Shown here: positions 39,947 to 52,283 of the stretch, piece by piece
How the letters are laid out: every line of letters starts with the position of its first letter
Position numbering within the stretch: the stretch's first letter is position 1
Origin: Luidia sarsii
Taxonomy: Eukaryota; Echinodermata; Asteroidea; Paxillosida; Luidiidae
Direction: 5' to 3'
Assembly (NCBI GenBank): GCA_949987565.1
Contig: OX465111.1
Span: 2,218,494 to 2,282,493, forward strand
DNA: 64,000 nt
The notes under the pieces: generated by a model
What the model was told of the DNA's origin: nothing
The model's database searches: none
What the model saw: only the letters and a program-made list of their open reading frames with translations
Translations under genes and position numbers: made by a program

Positions 39947-40144
39947 GGACGTCCCTATCTCTTTCGAGGGCCCTTTGGGACTGAACAGATGACAAGATGC
40001 ACACATTCAAAAGACCCATGCAATATTAAAAAGCATGGACAATGTTGTCTGCATGCTGAATGGTACAATAACAACGGCCGTCTCATTCCAAGTTGCTTTC
40101 AATCTAATTTAACAAAATTGGCATCTTTGCGAAAGCAACATTGA
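39947..40144 (+). CDS. Candidate Cys-rich terminal exon of an unknown plus-strand gene
   Basis: A pyrimidine-rich tract and TTTGTGCAG acceptor precede an open frame of 65 codons ending in TGA. The peptide begins GRPYLFRGPFGTEQ and holds a C-x6-C-x7-CC-x16-C cysteine pattern, then a basic tail ending KLASLRKQH. Spaced cysteines, absence of simple repeats and the acceptor are what make it look coding, probably the end of a small secreted or extracellular protein. No upstream exon, signal peptide or poly(A) site was firmly located; an ATTAAA lies about 200 nt downstream. It runs opposite to RXR inside intron 1, so it would be a nested gene. I do not recognise a family. Chance remains quite possible. 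Confidence 0.3.
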   Translation, partial: GRPYLFRGPFGTEQMTRCTHSKDPCNIKKHGQCCLHAEWYNNNGRLIPSCFQSNLTKLASLRKQH

Positions 40145-41370
40145 AATCATCTTATATTCAATGTCTGCCTTGAACTCCATGTACAATTTCATTTTTTTCT
40201 TGTAATTGGAAAATTTGCATTTGATGTCTGTATTATACATACTGTACATGTACATGGGTACACTGTAATGTGTATACATTGAAAATGAATTTATTTTTAA
40301 TTAATTTTCACATAATTTGCATTCGCCATGCAAGTGACATTAAAAATAATATCCTTTTCAGTCGAGAAATCCTTTGAATTCACATTTCTTTTGTTGTTGT
40401 CTGAATACAAAAACCACAGCTGCCTAAAATGAGCAAAGTCTTGGTTGGGTTAGAGCATCAGGCCCTCTACATTTCAATCCAAATGTTAAATATGATCATA
40501 GAATTATGGATTTACATCCAAAATTTCAAACCAACAAGCACAATTGCTACTTTCGAGAAAGGTCCTACAGCTACTACGATCGAAACCAAATTTTTCAGAT
40601 TCAAATTTCAAACTGTTGCTGTTATACAACCATATACTGCTACTCTAGCATTCCAAGTGGATTTCTGTTTCTGTTTCTTTCTTTTTTTCTTTTTTGTGAA
40701 CATGTACATGTATATCTAGGTACTGGTACATGTACACATGGGTTTCTTCTCAAAAAGCCAGAATCAATGCCTTTCTAAGATGGCCTGCAGTTTCTGAGAG
40801 TCGAGGTCTTCCTCCAGAGATGAGAACCATATCTGACAGACCTACATGTATCTAACATCCAGGGAGGTAGTGGACTAGACTCACCCACAGACCTAATCAG
40901 CTTCCAGGTAAAAAAAATATATAATACAAAAAAAACAGTGTGTATACATATCAACTGACTTAAATTTATCAAATGTATCCACATCTCAAATTCTAGAAGA
41001 CCTGACATTTCCAATAACTGCAGACCCTTTCAAAGGCAGATACAAACCTTACAAATTTCTTTCCTTCTTTTTGTCTATGGCGATGGACTAGACAAAGGAT
41101 TTCTGTTTCCGGGCAGAATAGGGAATTCTGGAGTGGCAGTCCAGAGAATAATTCACTTTATGCCCTTATTTAGGTCGGGGGAAGCATCTGTACGCTTTTG
41201 GGAATAATGCAGTAATACTGCATGTGCACATTTATGTGTGTGCATGTTCTCCACAACATCAGATGAAAAACGTGCACAGATGCACTGGCCAATTTGACTC
41301 AGTTCATGTAATTTTGCTAATCAAAGGAATCTGGGGCAATGTCAAAAACATATGTTTTTCCCAAAAATAT
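40145..41370. other. No gene seen; two decayed palindromic-family pieces
   Basis: Remnants at about 40455-40600 (CATCAGGCCC, TTTCGAGAAAGGTCC, CGATCGAAACC) and 41003-41040 (GACCTGACATTTCC, CCTTTCAAAGGCAG). T-rich tract at 40670-40700. Confidence 0.4.
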
Positions 41371-41374
41371 TGTG

Positions 41375-41760
41375 TACACGTACCGTACATGTACATGTAC
41401 ATGTATCATTTTCACAGGGAGGAAAACAATAAAAAGTACATATACAGTACACACATGTACATGTACAGTACACACATGTACATGTACAGTGCACATGTAC
41501 AGTACATGTACGGTACAAAGTACAGTACATGTACACTTGTACAGAATTACAAGAATTAGAATGTACACGTACAGTACATGTACATACATAACATGTACCA
41601 TGTACGTGTACATGTACATGTACATGTACATGTACCGGTACATCGTAATGTACACGTGTGAATACAGGGTATGTACCTGTACATACAATGTATACACCTG
41701 CACACTACACATAGCGTACTACATGTTGTACATGTACATGTACATGTATGTATGTACACA
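41375..41760. repeat. TACATG hexamer island
   Basis: Among the densest islands: ACACATGTACATGTACAGT is tandemly repeated at 41451-41490, followed by long TACATG runs at 41605-41640. Confidence 0.75.
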
Positions 41761-41784
41761 TTAGATGAAAATATGGTAAGGCCT

Positions 41785-42027
41785 GGGCCCAATTTCATAG
41801 AGCCGCTTAAGCGTGAAAATCTGCTAAGCAGGAAAAGTCTTCCTCGTGTAAGCAGGATTACAAGCTGCCCTGCAATGTGTTGTCCATTGCTTTTGACTTG
41901 TTTTCCACTCTTCTTTACTTAGCATGAAACATCAGTGAAGTTTGGGTTGGCAAGGGGATCCTGTGGCTCATGAGTTTTTGCGCTTAAGCACATTTTGACG
42001 CTTAAGCGGCTTTATGAAATTGGCCCC
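41785..42027 (+). mobile_element. Fold-back MITE-like element, best-preserved copy
   Basis: Left GGGCCCAATTTCATAGAGCC and right GGCTTTATGAAATTGGCCCC are near-perfect inverted ends, each joined to a CGCTTAAG motif. It differs from copy 3500-3741 at only about a dozen sites by eye, so both inserted recently or were recently homogenised. Confidence 0.75.
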
Positions 42028-42029
42028 TG

Positions 42030-42710
42030 CACATTATGCCCAAGCACAAGTGCCAGTCTACAGCTTCTGGTAGTGGTACATATACCGTGACCCCTTACCC
42101 ACCAACACTTCAGAAGTTGATAACACCACAGATAACATAATATAACAATGTACAGTCTGTATTTACCTTGTTATTACACTGTACACAGAGTAACAGTATT
42201 ATCTTAAAACCTTTGATACATGCACCTGTATCCATATATATGGTCTATGAATAAATTGACTATCTGTCAATGTAATAATACTTACCAGACATTATTCTCG
42301 AATCTCTACCATTCAGCAAAATCCTTTGCCAGGGCTCAATTTGAAGAGTGGCTAATTGGCCATTAAATGCTGTTTCAGACCATATGATTTGTGGAGAATT
42401 CTGGCCACACTGGCCACTACAAATAATAGCCTTCACTACAGCACAAACGAATCAGCAGCAATGGATCAAATTAGTCCCTTTTGTGCACATCAAATCCATG
42501 TGGGACTCATTCATTCCTACATATAACAAAACCTGAGTAAAACCCTCATATCCATGTGCAGTAAAACATTTATAAATTGTGTACCGGTACATCGTAATGC
42601 CCTTCCCTTTGATCTCACCCTTCCAGCTTTACTCGTTGTCCTTTGTTTCTCATCCGTGTCCTATTCACTCTCTTCCCCCTTCCTTCGTGTACATGTATCT
42701 GTGTTGCCCT
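42030..42710. other. No gene seen
   Basis: AT-rich sequence with no exon-like segment recognised. Confidence 0.4.
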
Positions 42711-42714
42711 TGTC

Positions 42715-42830
42715 ACTCTGCCTTTGAGAAAGGTCCTGCTAGGATCGAAACGTCAGGCCCACTAAATTTTAAGATTTGCATTTTGGTAATTTTAGTCAGT
42801 AAACAGTTTGCAACATTTTTTCATATCATT
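42715..42830 (+). repeat. Right half of the palindromic family
   Basis: CTTTGAGAAAGGTCCTGC, TAGGATCGAAACGTCAGG and TTTTGGTAATTTTAGTCAG, followed by the AACAGTTTGCAACATTTTTT tail. The inverted left arm is missing. Confidence 0.65.
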
Positions 42831-43094
42831 TATAAATTGTGTTAAACTATCGCAGTCAGCTTTCCCTTCTGTGGCCTTGTCTGTTTGAAGAGTGTGATGA
42901 TAAGATAACAATAAGCACCCATGCTAAAGCAAACCTTGAGAGTAATTATCAATAAATAATAAAATAATACAACCCTAACTTATACATTTAGAAGGGAGTG
43001 ACTCACAGATGTCACCTAATTTTGAGAGGACTAACTCAAAAAATATTATGATAAAAGTCGTCTCCTCTGTTCTGCTTCCAAATGTCAAAGTAGA

Positions 43095-43640
43095 ACTTAA
43101 ACATGTACAATGTACGTGTACAGGCACACTGCATGTTTGTGTGTGCTAGCACAGATGCACAATCAAATTAGCATCAATACGTCCAGCGCATTCACTAGAA
43201 GGGGAGAAAGGGGTGATTTTATTGAATACAAAGACAGCGCAAACATTTCACGTTCTATTATACATGTAAGGCAATGGCGTACTATGTATTCTCAGTATTT
43301 GTACACGTGTATACTGTACATGTATAAATTAGTCTAGATAGGATGTGAACATTGTGCGCACTTACACACATGAGTGCATACGACACATACCTTGTAAATA
43401 CTGTACGTAAATATAGGTACATGTACCCGTACACTGTACAGGTTTGTGTACATGTACTGCTGTATACATGTACATGTACGGTACAGGCGTACAACTGTAC
43501 ATGTACAAGTCATGTACTGTAGGCATACGTGTACATGCACATGTCAATGTACATGTACAGAACTTTATGTACCGGTATTGTAAATTAACTGTACTAAACA
43601 TGTACTACACATGTACAATGTGCATGCATACCGTAAGAGT
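43095..43640. repeat. TACATG hexamer island
   Basis: TACATGTAC/CTGTACA words, densest at 43415-43560. Confidence 0.65.
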
Positions 43641-43929
43641 GGATTATAATACAAAGTTACACACAGCTAGGTACAGTAGTCCTAGGTAAATGTAATGTTA
43701 GTTGAGCTGTCAAATAGAACATAATATAATCCACACTAGCACACATCCTTCAGCGTAAATGCTGCACCATTGATTGATTGATTGATTGACTTCATTTGGA
43801 AAACACATGAGTTCCACAATTAAAACCAACTACTGTTCATTAAGGACACAACTTTTCCAATACCAAGCAATAAATAAACTGTCAACAGCATGTATTTTCA
43901 TGAAGGTTCTTGCTAAAAATGTGTTCATG

Positions 43930-44315
43930 GCTACATGTACATTGTACACAGTACTTAGCGAACATGTAGCAGTGTATGCAAATTTGCAATTCAAGATCAC
44001 AGCCTGTATGTCAATGTAAATGTACATGTACTGTACGTACATGTGTGCTAGTACTAGTAGTGGACAGTGCACATGGACTGTACATTTACAGTACAACTGC
44101 TTTAATGATAATGCATGTTGAAGACATTTAAAACATGTATCCTCCAAGTCAAAGTGGCACATCACATTCATCTTTGGGTTAGGGCAGGTGCATTTTTACA
44201 GCCATTTGTAAATGAAGTGTACAATGTATTGTACATGTACATTTGTACATGTACATGTACTGTACATGTACATATCCAGAACAGTACACATGTGTACATG
44301 TACAGTGTACTCAGA
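43930..44315. repeat. TACATG hexamer island
   Basis: Two blocks, 43930-44100 and 44220-44310, with long TGTACATGTACATGTACTGT runs. Confidence 0.65.
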
Positions 44316-44684
44316 GTCTCAGAGTAAAATAACATATCTGCCTATGTTTTTGCTCAATCCATCAACCATGGAAAAAAACATGAGAACAAAATTAAATGCT
44401 AACTTTTTCAGACATAGAGGGCGGTATTTGTAAACCTTTCTTTGTTCTAATGATCGCTCCTAGTCCATTGACTCATTGAGCCATTGTCGGAAATTCAAAA
44501 AAATTCCTCTTTTCTCGAAAATAGAAATTTTGGACCGCTAAAATTTCACAGAATGTCTGATACAATTACAAATTTCCTGATGTGTACCAGTACCAGTAAG
44601 TCATTTCTCAAATTTGGAATGCCCGGAAATTGGGTGCGTTAAACAAACCATATTGCATATACAGGTACAACAAAACCTAGATCA

Positions 44685-44765
44685 TAACAGTTTTACTGTT
44701 AGCAGGGCCTTTCTTATTCTGCCTTTTTAGAAAGGTCATGCTAGGATCTCAACATCAGCCCTGTA
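44685..44765. repeat. Degenerate palindromic-family copy
   Basis: AGCAGGGCCTTTCTTATTC facing GAAAGGTCATGCTAGGATC, then CAACATCAGCCC. Confidence 0.5.
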
Positions 44766-44769
44766 CAAA

Positions 44770-45425
44770 ATGCAACACAATAAATGGACACATTAGCTGT
44801 AAATGCACAAATGCATAGCCAGACTCAGTTTTCTTTTATTTTACTGGATGTACGTAGGACATATTTGGGGGAAAAGGTCATCACTGTCTACCTGTGAAAA
44901 CTGACAAGCCACTCAGGGTAAAAGTACACAAACTTGTGAGCAATATTCCCTCAATATTACGTATCAATTCATACAATATACATGTATTAAATGTCTGTCA
45001 GACTATCATCCTGTGCCTATCCAGAACAGGCTTACTTGATATTTCTGCCATTCAGTCTGCATCGTACAAGTGTCACGCGCTGTGCTGTACCAGCTTATAC
45101 ATCATGCACAGGACAATAACGCAATTCAGTCTTACGAGCTTCGCATTCGTGCAAGCCGTCTCAAGAGAAAGTCTATGCAGCTCTATAGTATAGACGTTCT
45201 CAAAATACCGGTAGTCCCCTATTCAGCAGATTACCGTAATGGCCACTCTATTTGTTAAAGTCATGTGCTTTTTGTATAATTCATCGATTCAACATGTAAG
45301 GAGCCATCTTGCAGCATTAATCGTCCACATGAAACCACACATGGCAGACATCATTACGCAGGGTTTGAATTTAGCAGTGGCCCTGTGGCCATTAATAACC
45401 CTAACCCCCTACCATTTTTTGGTAG
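44770..45425. other. No gene seen
   Basis: Unique-looking sequence without splice-bounded coding segments that I could support. Confidence 0.35.
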
Positions 45426-45427
45426 GA

Positions 45428-45930
45428 TATAACCTGAATCCTGCAAAATCCTGCTATCCTACCTTGTTCAAAGCTCCATGTGACCTGAATCCTGCCAAAT
45501 CCTGCAGTACTGGCTACTGTGGACCATTGCCTGAATCCTGCCAAATCCTGCACTGAGTTTATGGAGTTTTAGTCCACATTCTAAACAAAGACTTTTTCAG
45601 CTTAGAACAATGGGCCCTTTTTCGAACGGATAATCTCTTGACAAAAGCCAAACGACGTCCGAATTGTTACCAGCATCCTGCATTTTCCTACTGACAAAAT
45701 CGCCTTATGCCCTCAATCCTGCACATTCCTACAGTGTGTCAACTCTCATGTGCCCTCAATCCTGCAAAATCCTTCTCTAGCACTTTGATAGTAGTAGCCT
45801 GTATCCTGCAGAATCCTGCAATGTGTCAACTCTCATGTGCCCTGAATCCTGCAGAATCCTGCAATGTGTCAACTCTCATGTGCACTGAATCCTGCAGAAT
45901 CCTGCAGAAGGCAAATAGGATTCTGCAGGA
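45428..45930. repeat. AATCCTGC satellite-like array
   Basis: Paired words CTGAATCCTGC-A-AAATCCTGC recur many times; a longer unit with AATGTGTCAACTCTCATGTG is repeated about four times near 45730-45890. The last copies include an inverted word (ATTCTGCAGGATT). Confidence 0.75.
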
Positions 45931-45939
45931 TTTGGGAAG

Positions 45940-46290
45940 ATTACTTAGAACCCTCCTCAATCCTTTACAATCCTCCACTGTCCTCCAGTGTAAATTTTAC
46001 AACCTTCCTCAAACCTCCACAATCCTCCACAGTCCTCCAGTGTAAATTTTACAACCTTCCTCAATCCTCTACAATCCTCCAAGATCTCATTGTAGGATGC
46101 TTCCTCAATCCTCCCCAGTCCCCCTGTGTAAATTTGACAACCTTCCTCAATCCTCCGCAATCCTCCAGTGTAAATCTAACAACCTGCCACAATCCTCCAC
46201 AATCCTCCGCAATCCTCCAACTGGAAATTGTCTTACTTGCCTCAATCCTCCGCAATCCTCCAACACAACCCGGAGGATTATGGAGGATTG
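45940..46290. repeat. AATCCTCC satellite-like array
   Basis: CCTCAATCCTCCACAATCC words in units of about 60 bp sharing AGTGTAAATTTTACAACC. It ends with inverted copies (GGAGGATTATGGAGGATTG). It abuts and resembles the AATCCTGC array, differing in one base of the core word. Confidence 0.75.
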
Positions 46291-46294
46291 AGGA

Positions 46295-47375
46295 AGGTCA
46301 TGGTAAATGACAGTTGAAAGAAGATCTCTGGCCAGTTGAAGGCCATCACTACATGAAATTGCTGGAAAAGAAAGACTTTACAGGCAGTCTGAACATCACA
46401 TTCTGAACTACAGTACATCTATTACAATATTACATAAACATGTACTGTACATTGTAGATATTGATTTCTTTCAATCATTATTTTTCCCACAAGTTTTCAA
46501 AGGAACACAATTAACTCCAACTTGAACAACACTCAGATGGACTTCAGCAAAACCACAGGAGAGTGAGGAGACAGCTCCCTTCCTGTGAATTTAACGTTAA
46601 TTCTTTGAGGTGTGCACAATGTCTTTATCAGAATGGCAAACCACTACTTCAAAATGCACGCCAGAGGAAATACACGTACGTGTCAAATTAGTGAGCAAGT
46701 TAAAACTGAAGTCTGGTTGCCCAACTGGCCAATCGATGAAAACAGTCCACCCTTAACGTAGTGTCCACTGGACTTTTCCTTGCCTAGATGCATGTACAAG
46801 TGTGTACCTCAGAAATACAATGTACACATGTGTACTATAGTCCTCTCAGTCTCAGATACAATAGCTACATGCAGGCAAGACCCTCTCCTGATGGGGAGGA
46901 CAAGCCTTTTGGCAAGGTTTACAATTTCCGGGGCTTTTTTTTTTAGCTGTACTTCAAGTCAAATTTATCCTGTCTGGCCCAAAACAGCAACCTTATTACA
47001 AAATGCTTTCAAAACATGTCAATTACTGGCGGGCACATCTCCCACAAACATCAGAGCAAGGTAATACAATTGTTGGTGTTTCCTGAGTCAGAAAGAGGAC
47101 AATAGGAATATGAAGTTACGGTACATGTACGTGACTTTGGATGTCAGTGGAGAAAATTGGCTACATTCACCCTAGCAGCAAAGGACGAAATAAGAAAGAG
47201 TGCGATGACTGATCAGATAAGGCATACACCCACCCACCCCACCTGAGTCCCCCCCCCCAAAAAAAAAAACAATTGATGATTTTGATGTACATCTTTTTGG
47301 ACACACATGTAAGTATGTACAGTAAGTAATGAATTTGATGACGGCCAGAGCATACTGGTCGGAACGACGAGTTAC
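46295..47375. other. No gene seen
   Basis: Non-coding; C run then A run at 47251-47270. The minus-strand frame at 47172-47474 overlaps the stem-loop entry and has no recognised domain. Confidence 0.4.
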
Positions 47376-47381
47376 CACTCG

Positions 47382-47397
47382 GGTTCTTTTCAGAACC
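47382..47397 (+). promoter_or_regulatory. Histone 3' stem-loop consensus match with purine-containing downstream element
   Basis: GGTTCT-TTTC-AGAACC is a perfect six-base stem with the canonical TTTC loop of replication-dependent histone mRNAs, followed by ACACC. About 10 nt later TTGAAGAGA could serve as a weak histone downstream element (U7 snRNA target). Upstream I can find no histone reading frame, so it may be the relic of a histone gene, a signal on an unknown RNA, or chance. Confidence 0.35.
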
Positions 47398-47994
47398 ACA
47401 CCTCTTCTTGAAGAGACCTTAAACATGGTGTCACCGCAAACCCTCCTATAGTCGTTTGCAACAGTTTTATACACACATACCAGTAATTATTGCTTGTCCA
47501 TCAAAGATAGCATTTCTAAATCAAAACAACAAACTTAATTCAATCAGGTAGGCCTATTAGGCCTACTCTTTCTGATTTCCATGGACACAACAATGTCTTA
47601 CAAGTCCAATTTGTGTCTTGCAAACTCAACCACAATACGGCATGAATTGGGATTTGTTTTAAGGACAATGGTGAAGGCACATGTTTTTCCTTCACTGCAC
47701 TTCTCTTCCTGCTGTTTGCATTTTCGCAATTACGTTACTAAAAAAAGGCTTAAATACATTGTACACGTGTACATTTGTTCAGTATGAATTTCAAGCACAG
47801 TACAGTACAAGGGCAAGGATGATGCTTGAAGATCCATGGTCATGTCTGGTTATTTTTGGGACACGAGTAAACAAGACGCCTATTTTGGTCAAGTTGACTG
47901 ACCGCGAGCACCCTCTTGGGGACGTTAGGAATAACAAGGGCTTTTCAAATGTATAGGCTGACATCAACTCTAATAACAGCCATTCACCATTACC

Positions 47995-48290
47995 GCCCGT
48001 TCCTGTGGACTTCTTATGTATGTATAGTACGTACATGTAGTGTACATTGTACATACATACAGGTATACCTTTTATGGGCTTTACACTATACATGTATGTA
48101 TTATTTTTATGGCCTACACGTACATGACATGTACTGTACACGTACATGACATGTACTGTACACGTACAGTTGAACATTCTACAGATTTCAAATTTTGAGG
48201 GCTTTACGTACATGTACATGTATGTGGCATTTACATTGTACATAGTACACTCTGTGACATTTACATGCACTGTGCCATTTAAATATTATT
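47995..48290. repeat. TACATG island with 21-bp duplication
   Basis: ACACGTACATGACATGTACTG occurs twice head to tail at about 48116-48165, surrounded by TACATG runs. A weaker ATGGCATTTACATTCTGTG-like array continues to about 48430. Confidence 0.6.
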
Positions 48291-48429
48291 CTGTAGCATT
48301 TACAATTTTTACATGCACGATTAATGGCATTGGCATTCAATGGCATTTTACATTCTGTGCAGTATGCACTTTATATTCTGTGCTTTACTTTGTACATTCT
48401 ATGGACTTTATGCAAGTATTCTAAGAACG

Positions 48430-50135
48430 TAATATTCTGTTGACTGTATGGACTTTACATACACATGTACTGTACAGCCCATGACTTACACTGTAACATG
48501 TACAGAACATTATATACATGTAGAAAGGGTTTATTAACCACAGTAATTTGATCTCCCTCCCCAACGATTCTTCTATTTTCAGTCATTTCTGGTAAATTTT
48601 CCAATTTAATTGTAGGGGCCTGTCTGTACCTGTCTTTGATAACTGGTCAACAGAAATGTACATGTAATGTGGCAGAGGTTTGATCACACAATGCATTTAA
48701 ATACATGTACAATGGTAAATTGAATTCTATACTACCCATGTATGCACATAGAAGATTGAGGTTCAATCATATACATGTAGGTCCGTACATGGACATGTAC
48801 TGTTGATGGAATGGGAAAAGGATGGCAATGGATCATGGATGTTTGCTACAAAAGTGATTCCTGAACAACGGCAAATCTGACAGCAAACAGGCATACTTTT
48901 CTCTCTCTTTTTTGACGCCTTTACCCTACACCCTATTTCCTGCCTTTTCTACTCCCCTCCCATTCTCCTCTCAAACTTCTCACCCCTCTCTCTCTGTTAA
49001 TATCACACCCCTAACATGTGCTACGAATGACGCCTTGACTTGTCTGCCGAGGAGCCAAGTCTGCAAACTCTGCAGCTTTTTTTTCCCCTTTCTTTTTCAG
49101 GAAGGAGGGCCCCCTCAAAGTGCTAGTGACTTCTGGTTTGACAGAAGGCGCCATGTGGCCTGCCAGCCAGCCAGTCAGACTGCCAGGCTGACTGACTGAC
49201 TGCCTGCCTGTGCAGAGCCTTCCTGGCAAGCAAAGGCCTTGGACGCCAGCAAAAAAAGAATATATTACAGGGCACTGAGATTATCCATCTGCACTGGACA
49301 AAAGGTCATCACAAGCCAAGTTCAAGTCCGTGCATGGGGGGGGGGGTGTGCCATGGGTCTGTTTTAGGTGCATGTACGTAAGCACAAGTGCAGTCACGTA
49401 TCAATGTCTGGCAGATTTACTTGTTAAGCACCGCTGAGCAACAGCATTTAGAGGTGCACGTAGGAAGGGGGGAGATGGGAAGGACTGACATGCTGAAGAT
49501 CCACAAAACACTTCCGCTGTAACTGTAAGTGCTGTACATTGTACAGGTACAAGTACCAGCACATGTGCAGCAAGAAGATTAGTTTACCACAAAATGTGGT
49601 GGTAAGACTGCCTGTGGGAGGGTGTTTACTGTTTATGATGCATTTTTGTAAACTTCTTTTTTATATCCAAATGGCCAGTTGGGCCAATAAGGGATAATCT
49701 TCATTCATTCAGTTGGCCCTGCAAAATTTGAGCCCTTACTTGGAGAGCGATATATACTGCAAGCTTGAATGAAAATCACTTAAAGACAAAACCTATGTAC
49801 AGTATGTACATTTAAAGAACAAGATTCACATTAGTTTTAAGCATCCTTTGAAGGTTGGGAGGGAATGGCAGGGAGACACGGAATGTGGCTAAAGATCAGT
49901 TAACTACCAAACTGTAAATTAATCAATTTCCTGCCAACAGTGAGATTGCCCACGCATGTAAAATGTACATCAAGTTCAACCAAGAGTCTGCATGACTTCA
50001 AAGGCCATGAAAGTAAGCGGCCGTAAAATGCAACTCCCATCTCCCCTGAAAAAAAAAAAGTACGAAGACTTGCCACGATCTCATCTGCCCTGGCCGTGAC
50101 ACATAGCGATTGCCAGTTGCATCCAGTCTTCTGTG
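48430..50135. other. No gene seen
   Basis: Contains a G run at 49337-49346, short CAGCCAGCCAGTCAG/GACTGACTGACTGCC repeats at 49163-49210, and A runs near 50048. No exon was recognised. Confidence 0.4.
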
Positions 50136-50144
50136 TGCCTGTGC

Positions 50145-50191
50145 CCCCCCCTCTCTCTCTCTCTCTCTCTCCCTCCTCCCCCTCCTTGCAG
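50145..50191 (+). repeat. CT-rich tract ending in a splice-acceptor-like TTGCAG
   Basis: (CT)n then CCTCCTCCCCCTCC and TTGCAG; serves as the pyrimidine tract for the candidate exon that follows. Confidence 0.6.
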
Positions 50192-50307
50192 GACAGGACC
50201 GGCAGGCCATTAAATTTACCATTGACAATGACACAGCAGTTATGGACAGAACAATGCAGCAAGAGATTATCAGCCGTTTTCTGAACTTGGTGGCTCCGGG
50301 GAGCTGA
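50192..50307 (+). CDS. Candidate terminal exon of an unknown plus-strand gene
   Basis: After a long pyrimidine tract and CAG acceptor (phase 1), 37 codons run to a TGA. The peptide QDRQAIKFTIDNDTAVMDR continues with TMQQEIISRFLNLVAPGS: mixed charge, an amphipathic-helix-like segment and no simple repeats, which is unlike the surrounding DNA. No family is recognised and no partner exon found. If real it would be a gene nested in RXR intron 1 on the opposite strand, or the end of a longer one. The overlapping minus-strand frame looks less protein-like (it includes runs of Arg-Glu from the CT tract). Confidence 0.3.
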
Positions 50308-50309
50308 CT

Positions 50310-52280
50310 CACCCAAACTGACTAAATTAAATTCCTACCTAATTCCTACCACAGTGGCAGGCACAGTACGGAGGTCATTGCACTGTAAAAAAAAGGGGGG
50401 GGTAAAAAAGGAGGGAATGGGAGATATCTGAATAGATTACCCTTCTTTTTCTTTTTATTGAAGCAATGTAGCATCAAAAACTGCTGGTAAAAAATCTGAA
50501 AATCCTGACTGTATTAGGTGTGCATGCATTGCATGTCAAGTGGGTTGACTGTTATTGCAAATCATGTCGTCAAGTGTACATAGTATGTATGTACTGTGGC
50601 CAGGGTCTTATTTGTTTAATTTTTCAAAGGTTTTAATTTTGCTCTTAATCAAATTAAATATATTGTATATCACAAAATGCTCAACTGTTTACTAGTATGT
50701 AAAGGACTGATGTAATCAATTGAGTGAGCATAGTATACAGGACAACAAACATCTCTTTGACTACCAAAAAAAAACACTAACAATGTTCACATGGTTCGCA
50801 TAGGGTAAAGTGAGTGTAATGTGCACTGTACCTACAGTTTTGTTGGGGTTTTTGTGGGTTTTTTGTGTGAGGGTATCTGTCATTATAACAAATACCAATC
50901 AACTAATCACACACATAGTACTGTAAAGTGAGCCATTTGTACATATGACATCTGGAAACAGGGACATACAGCATGCATGTGTACCTATTTACATGTTTTG
51001 TATTGTACCGTACACGTAGCTATGCATATTGGTAGCCTTATAAAAAAAATACTGTTAGCGGCCCACAATATCTGTTATTTTAGGAATCCAATCGTGACAG
51101 ACATTTATCCCCTGGGTCTCTCTCATGCAGGAGTCAAGCCTGAATTCCAGCGCGCCACTAGCCTGGGCTCTGCTGAATACAGCCACGATTGGGGCCGGGA
51201 CTGTTTGCAGTATCAAAAAAAAAAAAACCTACAAGGGGGCAAAGGTCAGGGAAGAGTGTGCAATACACTAAGGTGCTGAGCTGCTGTTGTATATCAGGAC
51301 TTGCACTTTGAGCCTGAGGTTTGGGAGTTTGGGGGTTTTGTTTTTTTCATGACTACCTCAACTACAGGAGTCACCTGTAGCAGTGTTTCGCAGGTTTGAT
51401 GGGCCAGCTCAGGTATTTGTCTTCACAAATTACTACCTCAGGGCTCCCATCAAAACCAGGCAAGAAATATAAACACCAGAGCAGCAGTAGTTTAAGAACA
51501 ATGTGCAATGTACATGTACATAGTAAATCAGGGATTTCTCCTGCTGCCTACCACCCCAAACAGGGCCCAAACAATGAACGCTTTTAATAATAACTTAGCC
51601 ATTTTGTATACTCTGCAATATGGATGCATACTTGCATAGAATGTCTGCACTCAGCAGGTACCGGTACATGTAAGCTAAGCCAACACATGAAGAATTACAT
51701 TTGGGAAATGCATAGGGAGAGCATCAGGTAGAGACAAGCAACCACATTTGCACTTTGTCTCATTTTGTGAGATCAAAATGGAATGAGGCATGCAGGCAAT
51801 CTTAAACCGTAGTACAGGCTAGCACATGCGCTATTCAACCAAGCATGATAAGACTAGCTGCCGTGCATCAGACGTGAGATTCTCTCATCTCTCCACCCCT
51901 ACATGTACGGGCTCTGTTCATTCCACTTCTTTTGTCTGCGCAGCGAACAAGGTAGCTGATCTTTGATGGAACTGCAGGGAGGCGGTGAATACTCCGATGT
52001 GCAGCCCAGCATGGCCAAGGTCACAGAAAGGGCCACTACCCCTCCTCCTTCTCATCATCATCATTTGCCACACTCCGTTCCTACTCCAATCTTCTTTTCT
52101 TCAGTCGTCACTGCACTTTAGGGGAAGCGTCGGTGAGATGCAATAATGCAACGCTGGCCTCAGTGAAATACACGCACTGGGTAAGGCTTGATTAATAGTG
52201 GCCCCTGTTCTGAAAAGACATCCGGCCAGTACGGCCACTAAAAACAGCAAGCAGCCACAAAAACATAAAGGCACTCTGGG
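50310..52280. other. No gene seen
   Basis: Non-coding with A runs at 51218-51229 and G/T-rich stretches near 50840-50870 and 51318-51348. No exon was recognised. Confidence 0.4.
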
Positions 52281-52283
52281 GTG

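Noticed and set aside
47172..47474. Minus-strand 100-codon frame over the histone-like stem-loop
   Set aside because: Basic but matches no histone or other family I know, and its other half reads through C and A runs.
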